A DNA stretch of 64,000 bases from Nocardioides sp. CFH 31398 (GTDB taxonomy: Bacteria > Actinomycetota > Actinomycetes > Propionibacteriales > Nocardioidaceae): positions 186,001 through 250,000 of the forward strand of contig NZ_JAKUHT010000005.1 in the NCBI RefSeq assembly GCF_022436705.1. Reading direction: 5' to 3'. The stretch's first letter is position 1. Every line of letters begins with the position of its first letter. The translations under genes and the position numbers were made by a program. The notes below the pieces were generated by a model. The model searched no databases, had not been told where the DNA came from, and was given only the letters and a program-made list of their open reading frames with translations. Below, piece after piece: positions 7,314-15,629 of the stretch.

Positions 7314-9224
7314 TCAGCCGACCCGAGAGGACAGGTCCTTCGCGGCGCTCATCGCGGCGATGGCGTCGCGCACGTGGTCACGCGACCCCGTGGTCGGGAG
7401 GTCCTCGGTGGTCGCCTGGCTGATCGGCGGGACCGGCACGTGGGAGACAAGCGGGTGCTCCGGGCGGGAGTTGTCGCTCTCGTCCTCGCCGAACAGGTCC
7501 TCGTGCATCTTCTCGCCCGGGCGCAGACCGGTGTACTCGATCTCGACCGTGGTCTTGCCGGAGTGGGCGATCATCTGCCGCGCGACGTCCTGGATGCGGA
7601 TGGGCTCGCCCATGTCCAGGACCAGCGCCTCGCCGGGCCGGCCGATGGCAGCGGCCTGGACGACGAGCTGGCAAGCCTCCTCCACCGTCATGAAGAAGCG
7701 GGTCACGTCGGGGTCGGTCACGGTGACGGGGCCGCCGGCGGCGATCTGCTTGGCGAACGCGGTGAGCACGGAGCCGCGGCTGCCGAGCACGTTGCCGAAG
7801 CGGACCGACAGGTAGGCCTTGCCGGTGATGCGGGCGCGCTCGGCGGTGAGGCGCTCGGACAGGCGCTTGGACCAGCCGAGGACGCTGCACGGGTCGGCGG
7901 CCTTGTCGGTGGAGATGTTCACGAAGCGCTCGACGCCCGCGGCCTCGGCAGCGTCGAGGACGTTGCGGGTGCCCCACACGTTCGTCTTGACGGCCTCGGC
8001 CGGGTACTGCTCGAGCATCGGCAGGTGCTTCAGCGCGGCGGCGTGGAAGACCACGTCGGGGCGACGCTCGAGCATCACACGGTGGAGCGCGAGGGTGTCT
8101 CGGATGTCGCAGAGGATGACGTCCTCGGAGTCGAGCAGCGCCTGCCCGGTCAGGCTGAGCTGCACGGCGTGCAGGGCCGACTCGTCGCGGTCGAGCATCA
8201 TCAGCTCGGCCGGCTCGAAGCGGCTGATCTGGCGGCACAGCTCGGACCCGATGGAGCCACCCGCGCCGGTGACGAGGATCCGCTGGCCGGTCAGGTACTC
8301 GGCAATCGAGTCCATGTCGGTGTCCAGCTGGCTGCGCCCGAGGTAGTCGGTGAGGTTGATGTCGCGGATGTCGCGGATGTCGACCTTGTCGGTGAGCAGC
8401 TGGGCCGTCGAGGGCAGCACCTTGACGTCGACGACGCGGTCGGCGGACGCCGCAGCACGGCGGATGTCGGTGATCAACTCGGTGGACGCGCTTGGGATCG
8501 CCACGACCACCGCGTCGGCGTCGGCTCGCTCGATGGTGTCGGCCAGGTCGGCGAGAGGCCCGGTGACCGCCACTCCCCGGAGGCGGAGGTACCGCTTGCG
8601 GGGGTCGTCGTCCAGGAGAGCGACCGGGATCCAGGTGCTGTCGGGGTCACGCTGCATCGAGCGCAGGAGGTCGTTCGCGGCGTCGCCCGCGCCGACCACC
8701 ACGACCCGGCTCAGCCCGTCGGGGCGGCGGTGACCCGGCACCTGCAGAGCAAGACGCCACGCTGCGCGGACGCCGACCATGAGCGCCAGCGCGGTCAGAG
8801 CGGCTAAGGCCGGCGCGCTGCGCGGCACCCAGATCGGGAGCAAGTTCACCAGGAAGACCCCGAACCCGAGACCAAGGGTTACTAGGCCCAGCGTCGCCAC
8901 CTCTTCGAGGCTGGCGGTCCGCTGACGGCCCTCGTGCAGGCGGAGACCGCGGCACACAGCCAGGTGCAGCAGACCGGTGACAATGCCCACAACAGCCACT
9001 TGCGCCCAGGGAACCTCCGACGACTCTGCGAAGCGGAGCGCCGCGAAGAAAAGGAAGCCCGCGAGCCACGCGGCCACGTCGAATGCCCCCATCAGAGCGG
9101 TTCGGTGCTGCCGGACCCACCGGACCAGCGTCTTTTCCCGTGCTACGAGCAGGCTGCGCATCTGCCTCATCCCCATGTCGGCTGTCCCCATGTCGGGCGT
9201 CGCACCCGTGACGAGTCCGAGCAC
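7314..9224 (-). CDS. Membrane-bound UDP-sugar 4,6-dehydratase (PglF/WbpM/CapD type)
   Basis: Up to 636 aa. Four membrane helices within residues 45-150, a CoA-binding-like Rossmann fold (VVVGAGDAANDLL near 175), then the SDR catalytic domain (TGAGGSIGSELCRQ near 318). The active site has STDKAADP and LGWSKR, the family version in which the usual SDR Tyr is replaced. Members make UDP-4-keto-6-deoxy-GlcNAc, the first step to bacillosamine-like sugars. The start is ambiguous: GTG at the far end, or ATGs up to 63 bp inside (MRSLLVAREK). Probable partner of the aminotransferase and acetyltransferase near 32-35 kb. Confidence 0.88.
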   Translation of the reverse strand: MLGLVTGATPDMGTADMGMRQMRSLLVAREKTLVRWVRQHRTALMGAFDVAAWLAGFLFFAALRFAESSEVPWAQVAVVGIVTGLLHLAVCRGLRLHEGRQRTASLEEVATLGLVTLGLGFGVFLVNLLPIWVPRSAPALAALTALALMVGVRAAWRLALQVPGHRRPDGLSRVVVVGAGDAANDLLRSMQRDPDSTWIPVALLDDDPRKRYLRLRGVAVTGPLADLADTIERADADAVVVAIPSASTELITDIRRAAASADRVVDVKVLPSTAQLLTDKVDIRDIRDINLTDYLGRSQLDTDMDSIAEYLTGQRILVTGAGGSIGSELCRQISRFEPAELMMLDRDESALHAVQLSLTGQALLDSEDVILCDIRDTLALHRVMLERRPDVVFHAAALKHLPMLEQYPAEAVKTNVWGTRNVLDAAEAAGVERFVNISTDKAADPCSVLGWSKRLSERLTAERARITGKAYLSVRFGNVLGSRGSVLTAFAKQIAAGGPVTVTDPDVTRFFMTVEEACQLVVQAAAIGRPGEALVLDMGEPIRIQDVARQMIAHSGKTTVEIEYTGLRPGEKMHEDLFGEDESDNSRPEHPLVSHVPVPPISQATTEDLPTTGSRDHVRDAIAAMSAAKDLSSRVG

Positions 9225-9343
9225 CCCTTCGAGCGGGGACCTTACGGGCCCTGTCTCAAGATCCCATCAATCCAGGCTCGACCGCGGCACCACGTCCGGG
9301 CGCCATGACGCCGACAGCATGGTGGGGGGCACGCACAGGTACG

Positions 9344-9357
9344 GTGTGCGCGCACAC
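9344..9357. promoter_or_regulatory. 14-bp perfect palindrome upstream of the BY-kinase
   Basis: GTGTGCGCGCACAC is perfectly self-complementary and begins 37 bp before the kinase start, 3 bp after a TACGGT element that could be a -10 box. The placement suits an operator; no binding protein can be named. Confidence 0.4.
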
Positions 9358-9380
9358 TGGCAGCGCGGAGATGGGGCGAC

Positions 9381-10850
9381 GTGGAGCTCAGGGACTACTG
9401 GCAGACGATCCGCCGCCGGTGGAAGGCCATCGTCGCGACCCTTGTCCTGGCCCTGACCACTGCCGGAGTACTCACCTGGCAAGCCACGCCCCAGTTTGCT
9501 TCGTCCTCCCAGCTGTTCATCTCAACCAGTCCCTCGGACACGGCAGACGCCTACCAAGGAAGTCTTTTCGCATCCCAACGCCTGACCTCCTATGCAGACC
9601 TCGTGACCGGACGAGAGCTCGCCGAACGCGTCGCGGACTCCTTGGGCAACGGAGCAACAGCCGAGGGTCTGCTCGGGTCCGTCGAAGCTGAGCCTGTCCC
9701 GGAAACAGTCATCATCGAAATAACTGCCCGCGACCCTGACCCGATCGAGGCTCGCGATATTGCTCAGGCTTACGCCGAAGCCTTGACGGATCTGGTCGAG
9801 GATCTGGAGGCCATCGAAGGGCGCCCAGAAGGTGCGCTGCGCGCGTTCGTGGTCGAAGATGCCGAGGTGACCGACACCCCGGTCTCGCCCCGCCCACTGA
9901 GAAACCTGGGCATTGCGGTGATCGTGGGCCTCCTCCTGGGTCTAGCACTAGCAGTTGCCCGAGAGCTCTTGGACACCACAGTGACGTCGCAGGAGGGTGT
10001 GTCCGCCGTGACGGACGCGCCGATTCTGGGGAACATCCAGTCGGACAAGGATGCCGCTGACAGCGAGCCCGAGGCGGTGCTGGAGGACATCACGCCGTGG
10101 GCGGAGACCTTTCGCGTCCTTCGAACCAACATGCAGTACGTGCAAGTGGATAGCGAAACCAAGACGGTCGTCGTCTCCAGCTCGCTACCGGGTGAGGGCA
10201 AGTCCACTGTCGCAACGAATCTCGCGGTCACCTTAGCGCTGGCGGGTCAAAAGGTATGCCTGGTTGACGCGGACCTGCGTCGGCCCCAGGTCGCCGGGCG
10301 GCTCGGTCTAGACGATGCCGTCGGAACAACCCGGGTCCTGGTGGGGCAACTAAGCCTGGAGGACTCCCTTCAGGCGTACGGCGCGACCGGACTGCAGGTA
10401 CTTACGAGCGGCCCCATTCCGCCGAACCCGTCCGAATTGCTGCAATCGCACTCGATGGCGGAATTGCTTGCGCAACTTCACAAACGCTTTGAGGTCGTGA
10501 TTGTCGACGCGCCACCCCTGCTCCCGGTAACCGACGCCGCGCTTCTGGCGGCACAGGCCGACGGAGTAGTGATCGTCGTGAAGCACGGCAAGACAACACG
10601 CGACCAGCTCACTCATGCCATCGAACGCCTGGAAGCCGTCGAAGCCGCCACTCTGGGCGTTGTCATCAATCTAACACCGCAGAGGAGGTCGAGCAGGGGA
10701 TACGGATACGGATACGGATACGGATACGGATACGGATACGCCCCGCAGGACGCCCCGGCCCCGTCGAAGCGGGAGCTCAAGAAGGAGCGCAAGAAGGTGA
10801 GCGCCGAGGCCGCGCGATCGCACCCCCCAGGAGCTCGCCGCAAGGCGTGA
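9381..10850 (+). CDS. Wzz-type chain-length determinant fused to BY-kinase (polysaccharide tyrosine autokinase)
   Basis: 489 aa, GTG start after GGAGATGGGG. Wzz domain between two membrane helices (about residues 16-34 and 174-193, the second preceded by the Pro-rich SPRPLRNL), then a cytoplasmic kinase: Walker A PGEGKST (about 270), Walker A' VDADLRRP (about 295), Walker B VVIVDAPP (about 372). The tail carries seven alternating Gly-Tyr pairs (GYGYGYGYGYGYGYA), the autophosphorylation cluster, then a basic end. Controls polymer length and export in Wzx/Wzy systems. A likely counteracting phosphatase is encoded near 15.6 kb. Confidence 0.92.
   Translation: MELRDYWQTIRRRWKAIVATLVLALTTAGVLTWQATPQFASSSQLFISTSPSDTADAYQGSLFASQRLTSYADLVTGRELAERVADSLGNGATAEGLLGSVEAEPVPETVIIEITARDPDPIEARDIAQAYAEALTDLVEDLEAIEGRPEGALRAFVVEDAEVTDTPVSPRPLRNLGIAVIVGLLLGLALAVARELLDTTVTSQEGVSAVTDAPILGNIQSDKDAADSEPEAVLEDITPWAETFRVLRTNMQYVQVDSETKTVVVSSSLPGEGKSTVATNLAVTLALAGQKVCLVDADLRRPQVAGRLGLDDAVGTTRVLVGQLSLEDSLQAYGATGLQVLTSGPIPPNPSELLQSHSMAELLAQLHKRFEVVIVDAPPLLPVTDAALLAAQADGVVIVVKHGKTTRDQLTHAIERLEAVEAATLGVVINLTPQRRSSRGYGYGYGYGYGYGYAPQDAPAPSKRELKKERKKVSAEAARSHPPGARRKA
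10698..10739 (+). repeat. Hexanucleotide microsatellite (GGATAC)x7 in the kinase gene
   Basis: Seven perfect tandem GGATAC units encode the Gly-Tyr repeat. Because the unit is two codons, gain or loss of units by slippage would keep frame and change only the number of C-terminal tyrosines. Confidence 0.95.
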
Positions 10851-10856
10851 GCCCGG

Positions 10857-11144
10857 TCAAGAGCGCCGCAGGCCTCGGATCGCCGGGCGGACGTCAACGA
10901 GAAACACGATCGCGGCAATCGTGAAGACAATGTTGAGGATCGCCAGCAGACCAAGCAGCTCGACGACTAGGCCGATGCCAAGGATCGCCAGCCAGGCCGG
11001 CTTGGTGAGCTTGTCGGCAGCGATATACCCCTCGGCCGGGAACGTCAGGGCGAGGATGAACGCGTATGCCTTCAACGTGATGAGGGCGACGGTAACGGCG
11101 AGCATCACGCCGCCCTGGGCGTAGTAGAAGAGCTCGAGGTTCAC
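10857..11144 (-). CDS. DUF2516 family membrane protein
   Basis: 95 aa, GTG start. Opens with LELFYYAQGGVMLAV and has three hydrophobic segments; the C-terminus is basic (DVRPAIRGLRRS). Matches the actinobacterial DUF2516 family, like mycobacterial Rv0476, which also follows hbhA. Convergent with the BY-kinase, with 6 bp between stops. Function unknown. Confidence 0.8.
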   Translation of the reverse strand: MNLELFYYAQGGVMLAVTVALITLKAYAFILALTFPAEGYIAADKLTKPAWLAILGIGLVVELLGLLAILNIVFTIAAIVFLVDVRPAIRGLRRS

Positions 11145-11505
11145 AGGCAGAGCCTATCCGGGCCAACCCCGCACCCTGGCGGTTGAACGACGTGAGCCTG
11201 GAGCTGCTCTGCTCCCGGGTCGCCGAATATCGGGGCTCCTCTCAGCGGCTCGTCACACCTCGACCACCGCCTTGCACCAGCCGGCACTACCGCCGATCAA
11301 GCCTGTCGAGATCCCTCGCGGACCGACACGGTCCCAATCAGCCCGGCCACCCGGATGTCGAGCCGATCGAGACCCTGGCCAATTGCCACGAACGAGCCGT
11401 CAGAACCGCCGCTCCCCATGCACAGCGGTTCCGACGGCTTCGTGAAGACAACGACCCGCCACCGGGAGGGTGACGGGTCGTTGTGTTCAGCAGACGGCTG
11501 AGGGG
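11145..11505. other. Gene-free interval with a repeat fragment
   Basis: No coding signal in either strand. It holds one diverged copy of the dispersed repeat (CAAGCCTGTCGAGATCCC, near 11300) and, at its right end, an 11-bp hairpin. Confidence 0.5.
11448..11484 (-). terminator. Hairpin downstream of the HbhA-like gene
   Basis: ACAACGACCCG and CGGGTCGTTGT are perfect 11-bp complements with a 15-nt loop, starting 22 bp beyond the HbhA-like stop. No clear U-run follows on the minus strand, so this is a terminator candidate by position and stem strength only. Confidence 0.55.
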
Positions 11506-12288
11506 TCAGTCGCCGACCTTGGCGGCCGCCTCGGTCACGGCCTCAGCGGCGCTCTCGGCGGTCTTGCGGGCCGAGGTCTGGGTCGCCTTGGCGCTGCTGC
11601 GCGCCGGGGACTTCTTGGCGGTGTCCGCAGTCTTCTTGGCCGCGGTCTTCGCCGTGTTGGTCGTCTTGGTCGCGCCGCTCTTGGCGGTCGTGCGGGTGTT
11701 GGTCGCACCCTTCTTCGCGGCGGTGCGCGTCGACTTGGCCGCGGTCTTCGCGGTCTTCTGGGTCTGCTCGGCGCCGCGCTCGGCGACCTCCTCGACCTTC
11801 TCGGCGGTCTTCTTGGCCTGGGTGCGAGTGGTCTTCGCCTTGGCCTGGGTGGTCTTGGCGTTGCGGACGGTGTCCTGGGTCGACTCCTGGCGGCGGATGC
11901 GGTTCACCAGGCTCTCGCCCCGCTTGGCCAGACCCACGTAGGTCTCGGTGGCCGCCTCGACACCCTCGCTGACGAGACCGGTCACCCGGCGGGGGAACGA
12001 CTTGACCTCGTCGCGCACCTCGGCGACACGCTGCTCAGCGGCCTCCTGGGCCCCCTCGGCAGCCTTCCCGAACGCCTCGACGCGCTCGTTGACGCGCCGG
12101 GTGGCCTGCTCGCGCACCTCGGCGGCGTCCAGGTTCTCGATGCGCTTCTGCGCCTTCTCGGCGCGAGCGTGGACGTCGCCCACGAGCCCGCGGACCCGCT
12201 CGACGGCGAGGTCGGTCACGCCGACACCGACGTACAGCGGACGGGTGAGGACGAGCTGGTTGGTGCTCTCGAGCTTGGTCTTGGCCAT
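11506..12288 (-). CDS. HbhA-like heparin-binding hemagglutinin/apolipoprotein-like coiled-coil protein
   Basis: 260 aa from ATG (MAKTKLES), chosen because AGGAG lies 8 nt upstream. Residues 15-130 are a long amphipathic helix (repeated VREQATRRVNERVEAFGKAA-type heptads). From about 140 the tail is Lys/Ala/Thr-rich with repeated KTTNTAKTAAKKTADTAKK-type units, like the heparin-binding tail of mycobacterial HbhA but longer and also histone H1-like. HbhA is a surface adhesin also linked to lipid inclusions. Gene order XRE regulator, hbhA, DUF2516 matches mycobacteria. Name assigned on architecture plus synteny. Confidence 0.75.
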   Translation of the reverse strand: MAKTKLESTNQLVLTRPLYVGVGVTDLAVERVRGLVGDVHARAEKAQKRIENLDAAEVREQATRRVNERVEAFGKAAEGAQEAAEQRVAEVRDEVKSFPRRVTGLVSEGVEAATETYVGLAKRGESLVNRIRRQESTQDTVRNAKTTQAKAKTTRTQAKKTAEKVEEVAERGAEQTQKTAKTAAKSTRTAAKKGATNTRTTAKSGATKTTNTAKTAAKKTADTAKKSPARSSAKATQTSARKTAESAAEAVTEAAAKVGD

Positions 12289-12335
12289 GCTGATCACTCC
12301 TCGTGACGGGTTGAGGCCTGGAAGTTGCTGAAGGG

Positions 12336-12737
12336 TCAGGACGCGACGTCAGCCGCGTGCGGGTCGGCAATCTCGCCGGTGGCCAGGTTGGTGGCCACGA
12401 ACGACGCGTAGACGTCGAGCAGCGACTGCTTCTGCCGCTCCGTCAGCGCCGGGTCGCCGAGGATCGAGAGCTCGACCGAACCACCCATGCCGTTCGCGGG
12501 ATCAACGATCCCCGCCCGGACGTAGAGCTGCTCGGCGCTGATCCGCAGCGCCTTGGCGATCTGCTGGAGAACCTCCGCCGAAGGACGGCGCAGTCCCCTC
12601 TCGATCTGGCTGAGGTATGGGTTGGACACCCCAGCCTGCTCTGCGAGCTGGCGCAGCGAGAGCTGCGCAGTGACCCGCTGGTCCCTCAGGTAGTCGCCGA
12701 GGGACTCGACGGTCTTGCCTACCTTTCCCTTCGCCAT
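12336..12737 (-). CDS. XRE-family HTH transcriptional regulator
   Basis: 133 aa. N-terminal helix-turn-helix at residues 14-67 (LSLRQLAEQAGVSNPYLSQIERG, RRPSAEVLQQIAKAL), C-terminal helical region without a known ligand domain. Position upstream of the HbhA-like gene matches Rv0474/Rv0475. Four GCTAGC palindromes just upstream of its start suggest it regulates itself and the genes behind it. 47 bp separate it from the HbhA-like start, so co-transcription is likely. Confidence 0.88.
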   Translation of the reverse strand: MAKGKVGKTVESLGDYLRDQRVTAQLSLRQLAEQAGVSNPYLSQIERGLRRPSAEVLQQIAKALRISAEQLYVRAGIVDPANGMGGSVELSILGDPALTERQKQSLLDVYASFVATNLATGEIADPHAADVAS

Positions 12738-12748
12738 GCCTCCATGAT

Positions 12749-12842
12749 GCTAGCTGTTGCTAGCGCAAGCAAGCCGCTAGCGCGTGAGGTGGCCCACAGA
12801 ACGGCCTGGAATAGCCGCGCAGCGGGTGATCAGGGCGCTAGC
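12749..12842 (-). promoter_or_regulatory. Cluster of four GCTAGC palindromes (probable operator)
   Basis: GCTAGC occurs at 12749, 12759, 12776 and 12837, starting 12 bp upstream of the XRE regulator's start codon. The first two are spaced one helical turn apart, which fits cooperative binding of an HTH dimer. The fourth is 28 bp beyond the asparaginase stop. Confidence 0.6.
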
Positions 12843-12869
12843 GGAGTTTGCAGATCCCCTGCAGTGCTG

Positions 12870-13844
12870 TCAGAAGGCAGCGCGGATGGCGCCCACTGGC
12901 GCGCCACCGCCCAGGAGGGGCGCCTCCCCTGTCGCCCGGAGCGCCGGCCCGTCGACGCCGGCCTCTGCGTCGAGGCCGGAGCGCACCAGGGCCGCAACCA
13001 GCACCACGGGGCGTGCCCGCGGGGCGCCGTCGTCCACCTTGAGGGCGAACGCCCGCCCGTCGGGCAGTGCCATGGCGTGGCAGGACTCCGCCCCGGCCTT
13101 GCCGATCGCTCCTGGCACCGCCCGCAGCAGGGTGGCCTCGTCGCGGCGTGAGCCGGACACCATCTCCGGGTGGCTGCGGATCGCCTCCGCGACGCGGTGC
13201 TCCGGCGTGCCGGGCTCGGCGACGGCAAGCGAACGGAAAGCCCGGGCCAGGCCGACGAGGGAGGTCGACAACAGCGGGGCACCGCACCCGTCGACCGCGG
13301 TCGTGCTCACGGGCTCCCCGGTCAGGTCGGCGAACATCTCGGCGATGGCGACCTGCAGCGGGTGGTCGGCGTCGCGGTAGGTCCCGGTGTCCCAGCCGTT
13401 CAGGACGGAGGTGGCGAGCATGGCGGCGTGCTTGCCGGAGCAGTTCATGAGGACCGGCGCCTTCGCGCCCCCGGCGCGGATGACCTCGTCGCGGGCGACG
13501 TCGTCGATGGGCCAGTCCGGTGGCGTCTGCAGGGCCGACTCGTCGAGGCCGGCGCCGGCCAGGATCCGCCGTACGCCGTCGACGTGCATCGGCTCCCCGG
13601 AGTGCGACGCCGACGCCAGCGCCAGCAGGTCGGGCGGGAGGTCGAGGCCGCACCGCAGCATGCCCAGCGCCTGCACCGGCTTGTTGCAGGAGCGCGGCAG
13701 GACCGGGGAGGACACGTCACCGACGCTCCAGTCGACCGCCCCGGACGCGTCGAGCGCGACCACGGAGCCGCGGTGATGGCCCTCGACGAACCCGGAGCGG
13801 ACGATCTCGGCGACGATCACTGGAGAGACCTCATGACTCGGCAT
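12870..13844 (-). CDS. Class 3 (Rhizobium etli type II-like) L-asparaginase
   Basis: 324 aa, PF06089-type. Family motifs visible: SCNKPVQALG near residue 52, SHSGEP near 81, NCSGKHAAML (Cys near 134), VDGCGAPLLS (Cys near 187), and VSGSRRDE. This class is unrelated to E. coli AnsA/AnsB and hydrolyses asparagine to aspartate and ammonia using a Ser/Lys and Cys-coordinated metal site. No signal peptide, so cytoplasmic. Divergent from the lipoprotein gene; stands alone. Confidence 0.87.
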   Translation of the reverse strand: MPSHEVSPVIVAEIVRSGFVEGHHRGSVVALDASGAVDWSVGDVSSPVLPRSCNKPVQALGMLRCGLDLPPDLLALASASHSGEPMHVDGVRRILAGAGLDESALQTPPDWPIDDVARDEVIRAGGAKAPVLMNCSGKHAAMLATSVLNGWDTGTYRDADHPLQVAIAEMFADLTGEPVSTTAVDGCGAPLLSTSLVGLARAFRSLAVAEPGTPEHRVAEAIRSHPEMVSGSRRDEATLLRAVPGAIGKAGAESCHAMALPDGRAFALKVDDGAPRARPVVLVAALVRSGLDAEAGVDGPALRATGEAPLLGGGAPVGAIRAAF

Positions 13845-13934
13845 GCTCGGACCCTACGAGTGGCGGGTTAGGCTGCGCCGGTCGCCCGGCACCGCCGGGT
13901 CCGTCCGCCACGCCCCAGTCCACAGGAGCTCCCC

Positions 13935-14438
13935 GTGTCACGACGACCCCGGGCGGCGGCCCGCCTCGCAGCCGCACTCGCCCTCGCCCTGAGCCTCGGG
14001 GCCTGCTCGTCCTCCGACGAGGACGAATCTGCACCTGAGGCCGAGCAGCCGTCCTCGACCGCGAGTGAGAACACGGATCCCGGTGTCGTGACCGAGGACG
14101 ACGGTCAGACGGTGACGACGTACCAGGGAGTGCCGCCGGGATACCCCCTCGACGAGGTTCCCCTGCTGGACGAGGAGAACGTGGTCAGCGGCAGCGTCTC
14201 CGAGGAGAAGGGTCGCACCAGCTACTCGGTGATCGTCGCCTCCGGCGAGGCGGCGCTCGACGCCCAGGCCGCGGCCGTGGAGCAGCTCGACGGCGCCGGC
14301 CTCGAGCTCGTCGGCGAGGTGCCCACGACCGAGAACGAGCCGGTCGTCTACACCGGGGACGGCGGCCTCTTCGTCGTCCTGCTCGTGGCACCGGACGACG
14401 AGGGCTCCGAGCTGACCTACAGCGTCGAGACCCGATGA
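13935..14438 (+). CDS. Predicted lipoprotein, unknown function
   Basis: 167 aa, GTG start with AGGAG 6 nt upstream. Signal sequence ending in the lipobox LGAC at residues 21-24, then a Ser/Asp/Glu-rich linker. The folded part (about 70-167) has a beta-alpha-beta look (SYSVIVASGEAALDAQAAAV, LFVVLLVAP). It overlaps the APS kinase gene by 4 bp (ATGA) and so belongs to the same operon; a surface role tied to sulfate is possible but unproven. Confidence 0.82.
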   Translation: MSRRPRAAARLAAALALALSLGACSSSDEDESAPEAEQPSSTASENTDPGVVTEDDGQTVTTYQGVPPGYPLDEVPLLDEENVVSGSVSEEKGRTSYSVIVASGEAALDAQAAAVEQLDGAGLELVGEVPTTENEPVVYTGDGGLFVVLLVAPDDEGSELTYSVETR

Positions 14439-15625
14439 GCGCACCGCTTCCCCAGCACTGCCCCTCGCCGACGGAGCTCGACGACCTGGAGCTGCTGCTC
14501 TCCGGAGCCGCGGCCCCGGCCGAGACCTTCGGCGGGCCGCTGGCTCTCGACCTCCCGGAAGACGTCGCCACGGCTCGGGCCGAGGCCGGCGCCCTCGAGC
14601 TGGTCGACCCCGAGGGACTGCCCCTGGCGCGCCTCGCTGCCGACGGCTCCCTCTCCGCGCTGTCCCGGCCCGCGTACGGCGCCTTCCGCCGCCTGTACCT
14701 CACGCCCGCCGAGACCCGGGCCGACCACGCGGGGCGCACCGTCGTCCCGGTCGAGGGTCCGCTCGGCGACGCCCAGATCGATGAGCTGGCCGCGGTCGGG
14801 GGTCCGGTGCTCCTGCTCGCTCTCGCGGGCGCGAGCCGCTCCTGCCTGTCCACCCCCGGACTCGTCAGGGCGACCCTCGCCGCCGCGGACCGGCTGCCGG
14901 ACGCGGTGGTCGTCGTGGTCCCGCTCGCCGGACACGCCGGCGATCCCGACGGTGACGCGGTCCTGCGCCGCACGGTGGTGCAGAACTACGCGGGCAACGA
15001 CCCCCTGCTGGAGCTCGGCGCTCCGGGGGCGATCTCCGGACGCATCGCCGAGATCGTGACCGCGGACCGGCCGCCGGCGGCGAAGCAGGGCCTCGTCCTG
15101 TTCTTCACCGGCCTGTCCGGCAGCGGCAAGTCGACCATCGCCCGAGCCCTGATGGACCGACTCCTCGAGTCCACGGACCGCACCGTCACCAGCCTCGACG
15201 GCGACGTCGTCCGCCGCAACCTCAGCGCCGGACTGACGTTCTCCCGCGCCGACCGCGAGACGAACATCCGCCGCATCGGCTGGGTGGCGGCCGAGATCAG
15301 CCGACACGGCGGGCTCGCGGTCTGCAGTCCCATCGCCCCGTTCGCGGAGACCCGCGCCCAGGTGCGCGCGATGGTCGAGGACGCTCGGGGCGCCTTCGTG
15401 CTGGTCCACGTCGCCACACCCTTGGAGGAGTGCGAGCGTCGCGACCGCAAGGGGTTGTACGCGAAGGCCCGCCGAGGTGAGATCCCGGAGTTCACGGGCA
15501 TCTCCTCGCCGTACGAGGAGCCCGACGACGCCGCCGTCCGGGTCGACACCACCGGACGCAGCATCGGCGAGTGCGTGGACGAGGTCTGGGCTGCACTGGT
15601 CGCCGCCGGCTACCTGGAGGGCTGA
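14435..15625 (+). CDS. cysC: APS kinase with degenerate ATP-sulfurylase-like N-terminal region
   Basis: 396 aa. The C-terminal 190 residues are a full adenylylsulfate kinase: P-loop GLSGSGKST, LDGDVVRRNLSAGLTFSRAD, CSPIAPF and the lid KGLYAKARRGEIPEFTG. It phosphorylates APS to PAPS. The N-terminal 200 residues look like a shrunken sulfurylase (a PUA-like ELVDPEGLPLARL segment, then VVVVVPLAGHAGDPDGDA and VVQNYAGND), but the catalytic QxRNP and GRDHAG motifs are not seen. Overlaps the lipoprotein upstream; the phosphatase follows closely. CysDN, which make APS, are 5 kb downstream. Confidence 0.87.
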   Translation: MSAPLPQHCPSPTELDDLELLLSGAAAPAETFGGPLALDLPEDVATARAEAGALELVDPEGLPLARLAADGSLSALSRPAYGAFRRLYLTPAETRADHAGRTVVPVEGPLGDAQIDELAAVGGPVLLLALAGASRSCLSTPGLVRATLAAADRLPDAVVVVVPLAGHAGDPDGDAVLRRTVVQNYAGNDPLLELGAPGAISGRIAEIVTADRPPAAKQGLVLFFTGLSGSGKSTIARALMDRLLESTDRTVTSLDGDVVRRNLSAGLTFSRADRETNIRRIGWVAAEISRHGGLAVCSPIAPFAETRAQVRAMVEDARGAFVLVHVATPLEECERRDRKGLYAKARRGEIPEFTGISSPYEEPDDAAVRVDTTGRSIGECVDEVWAALVAAGYLEG

Positions 15626-15629
15626 GACC

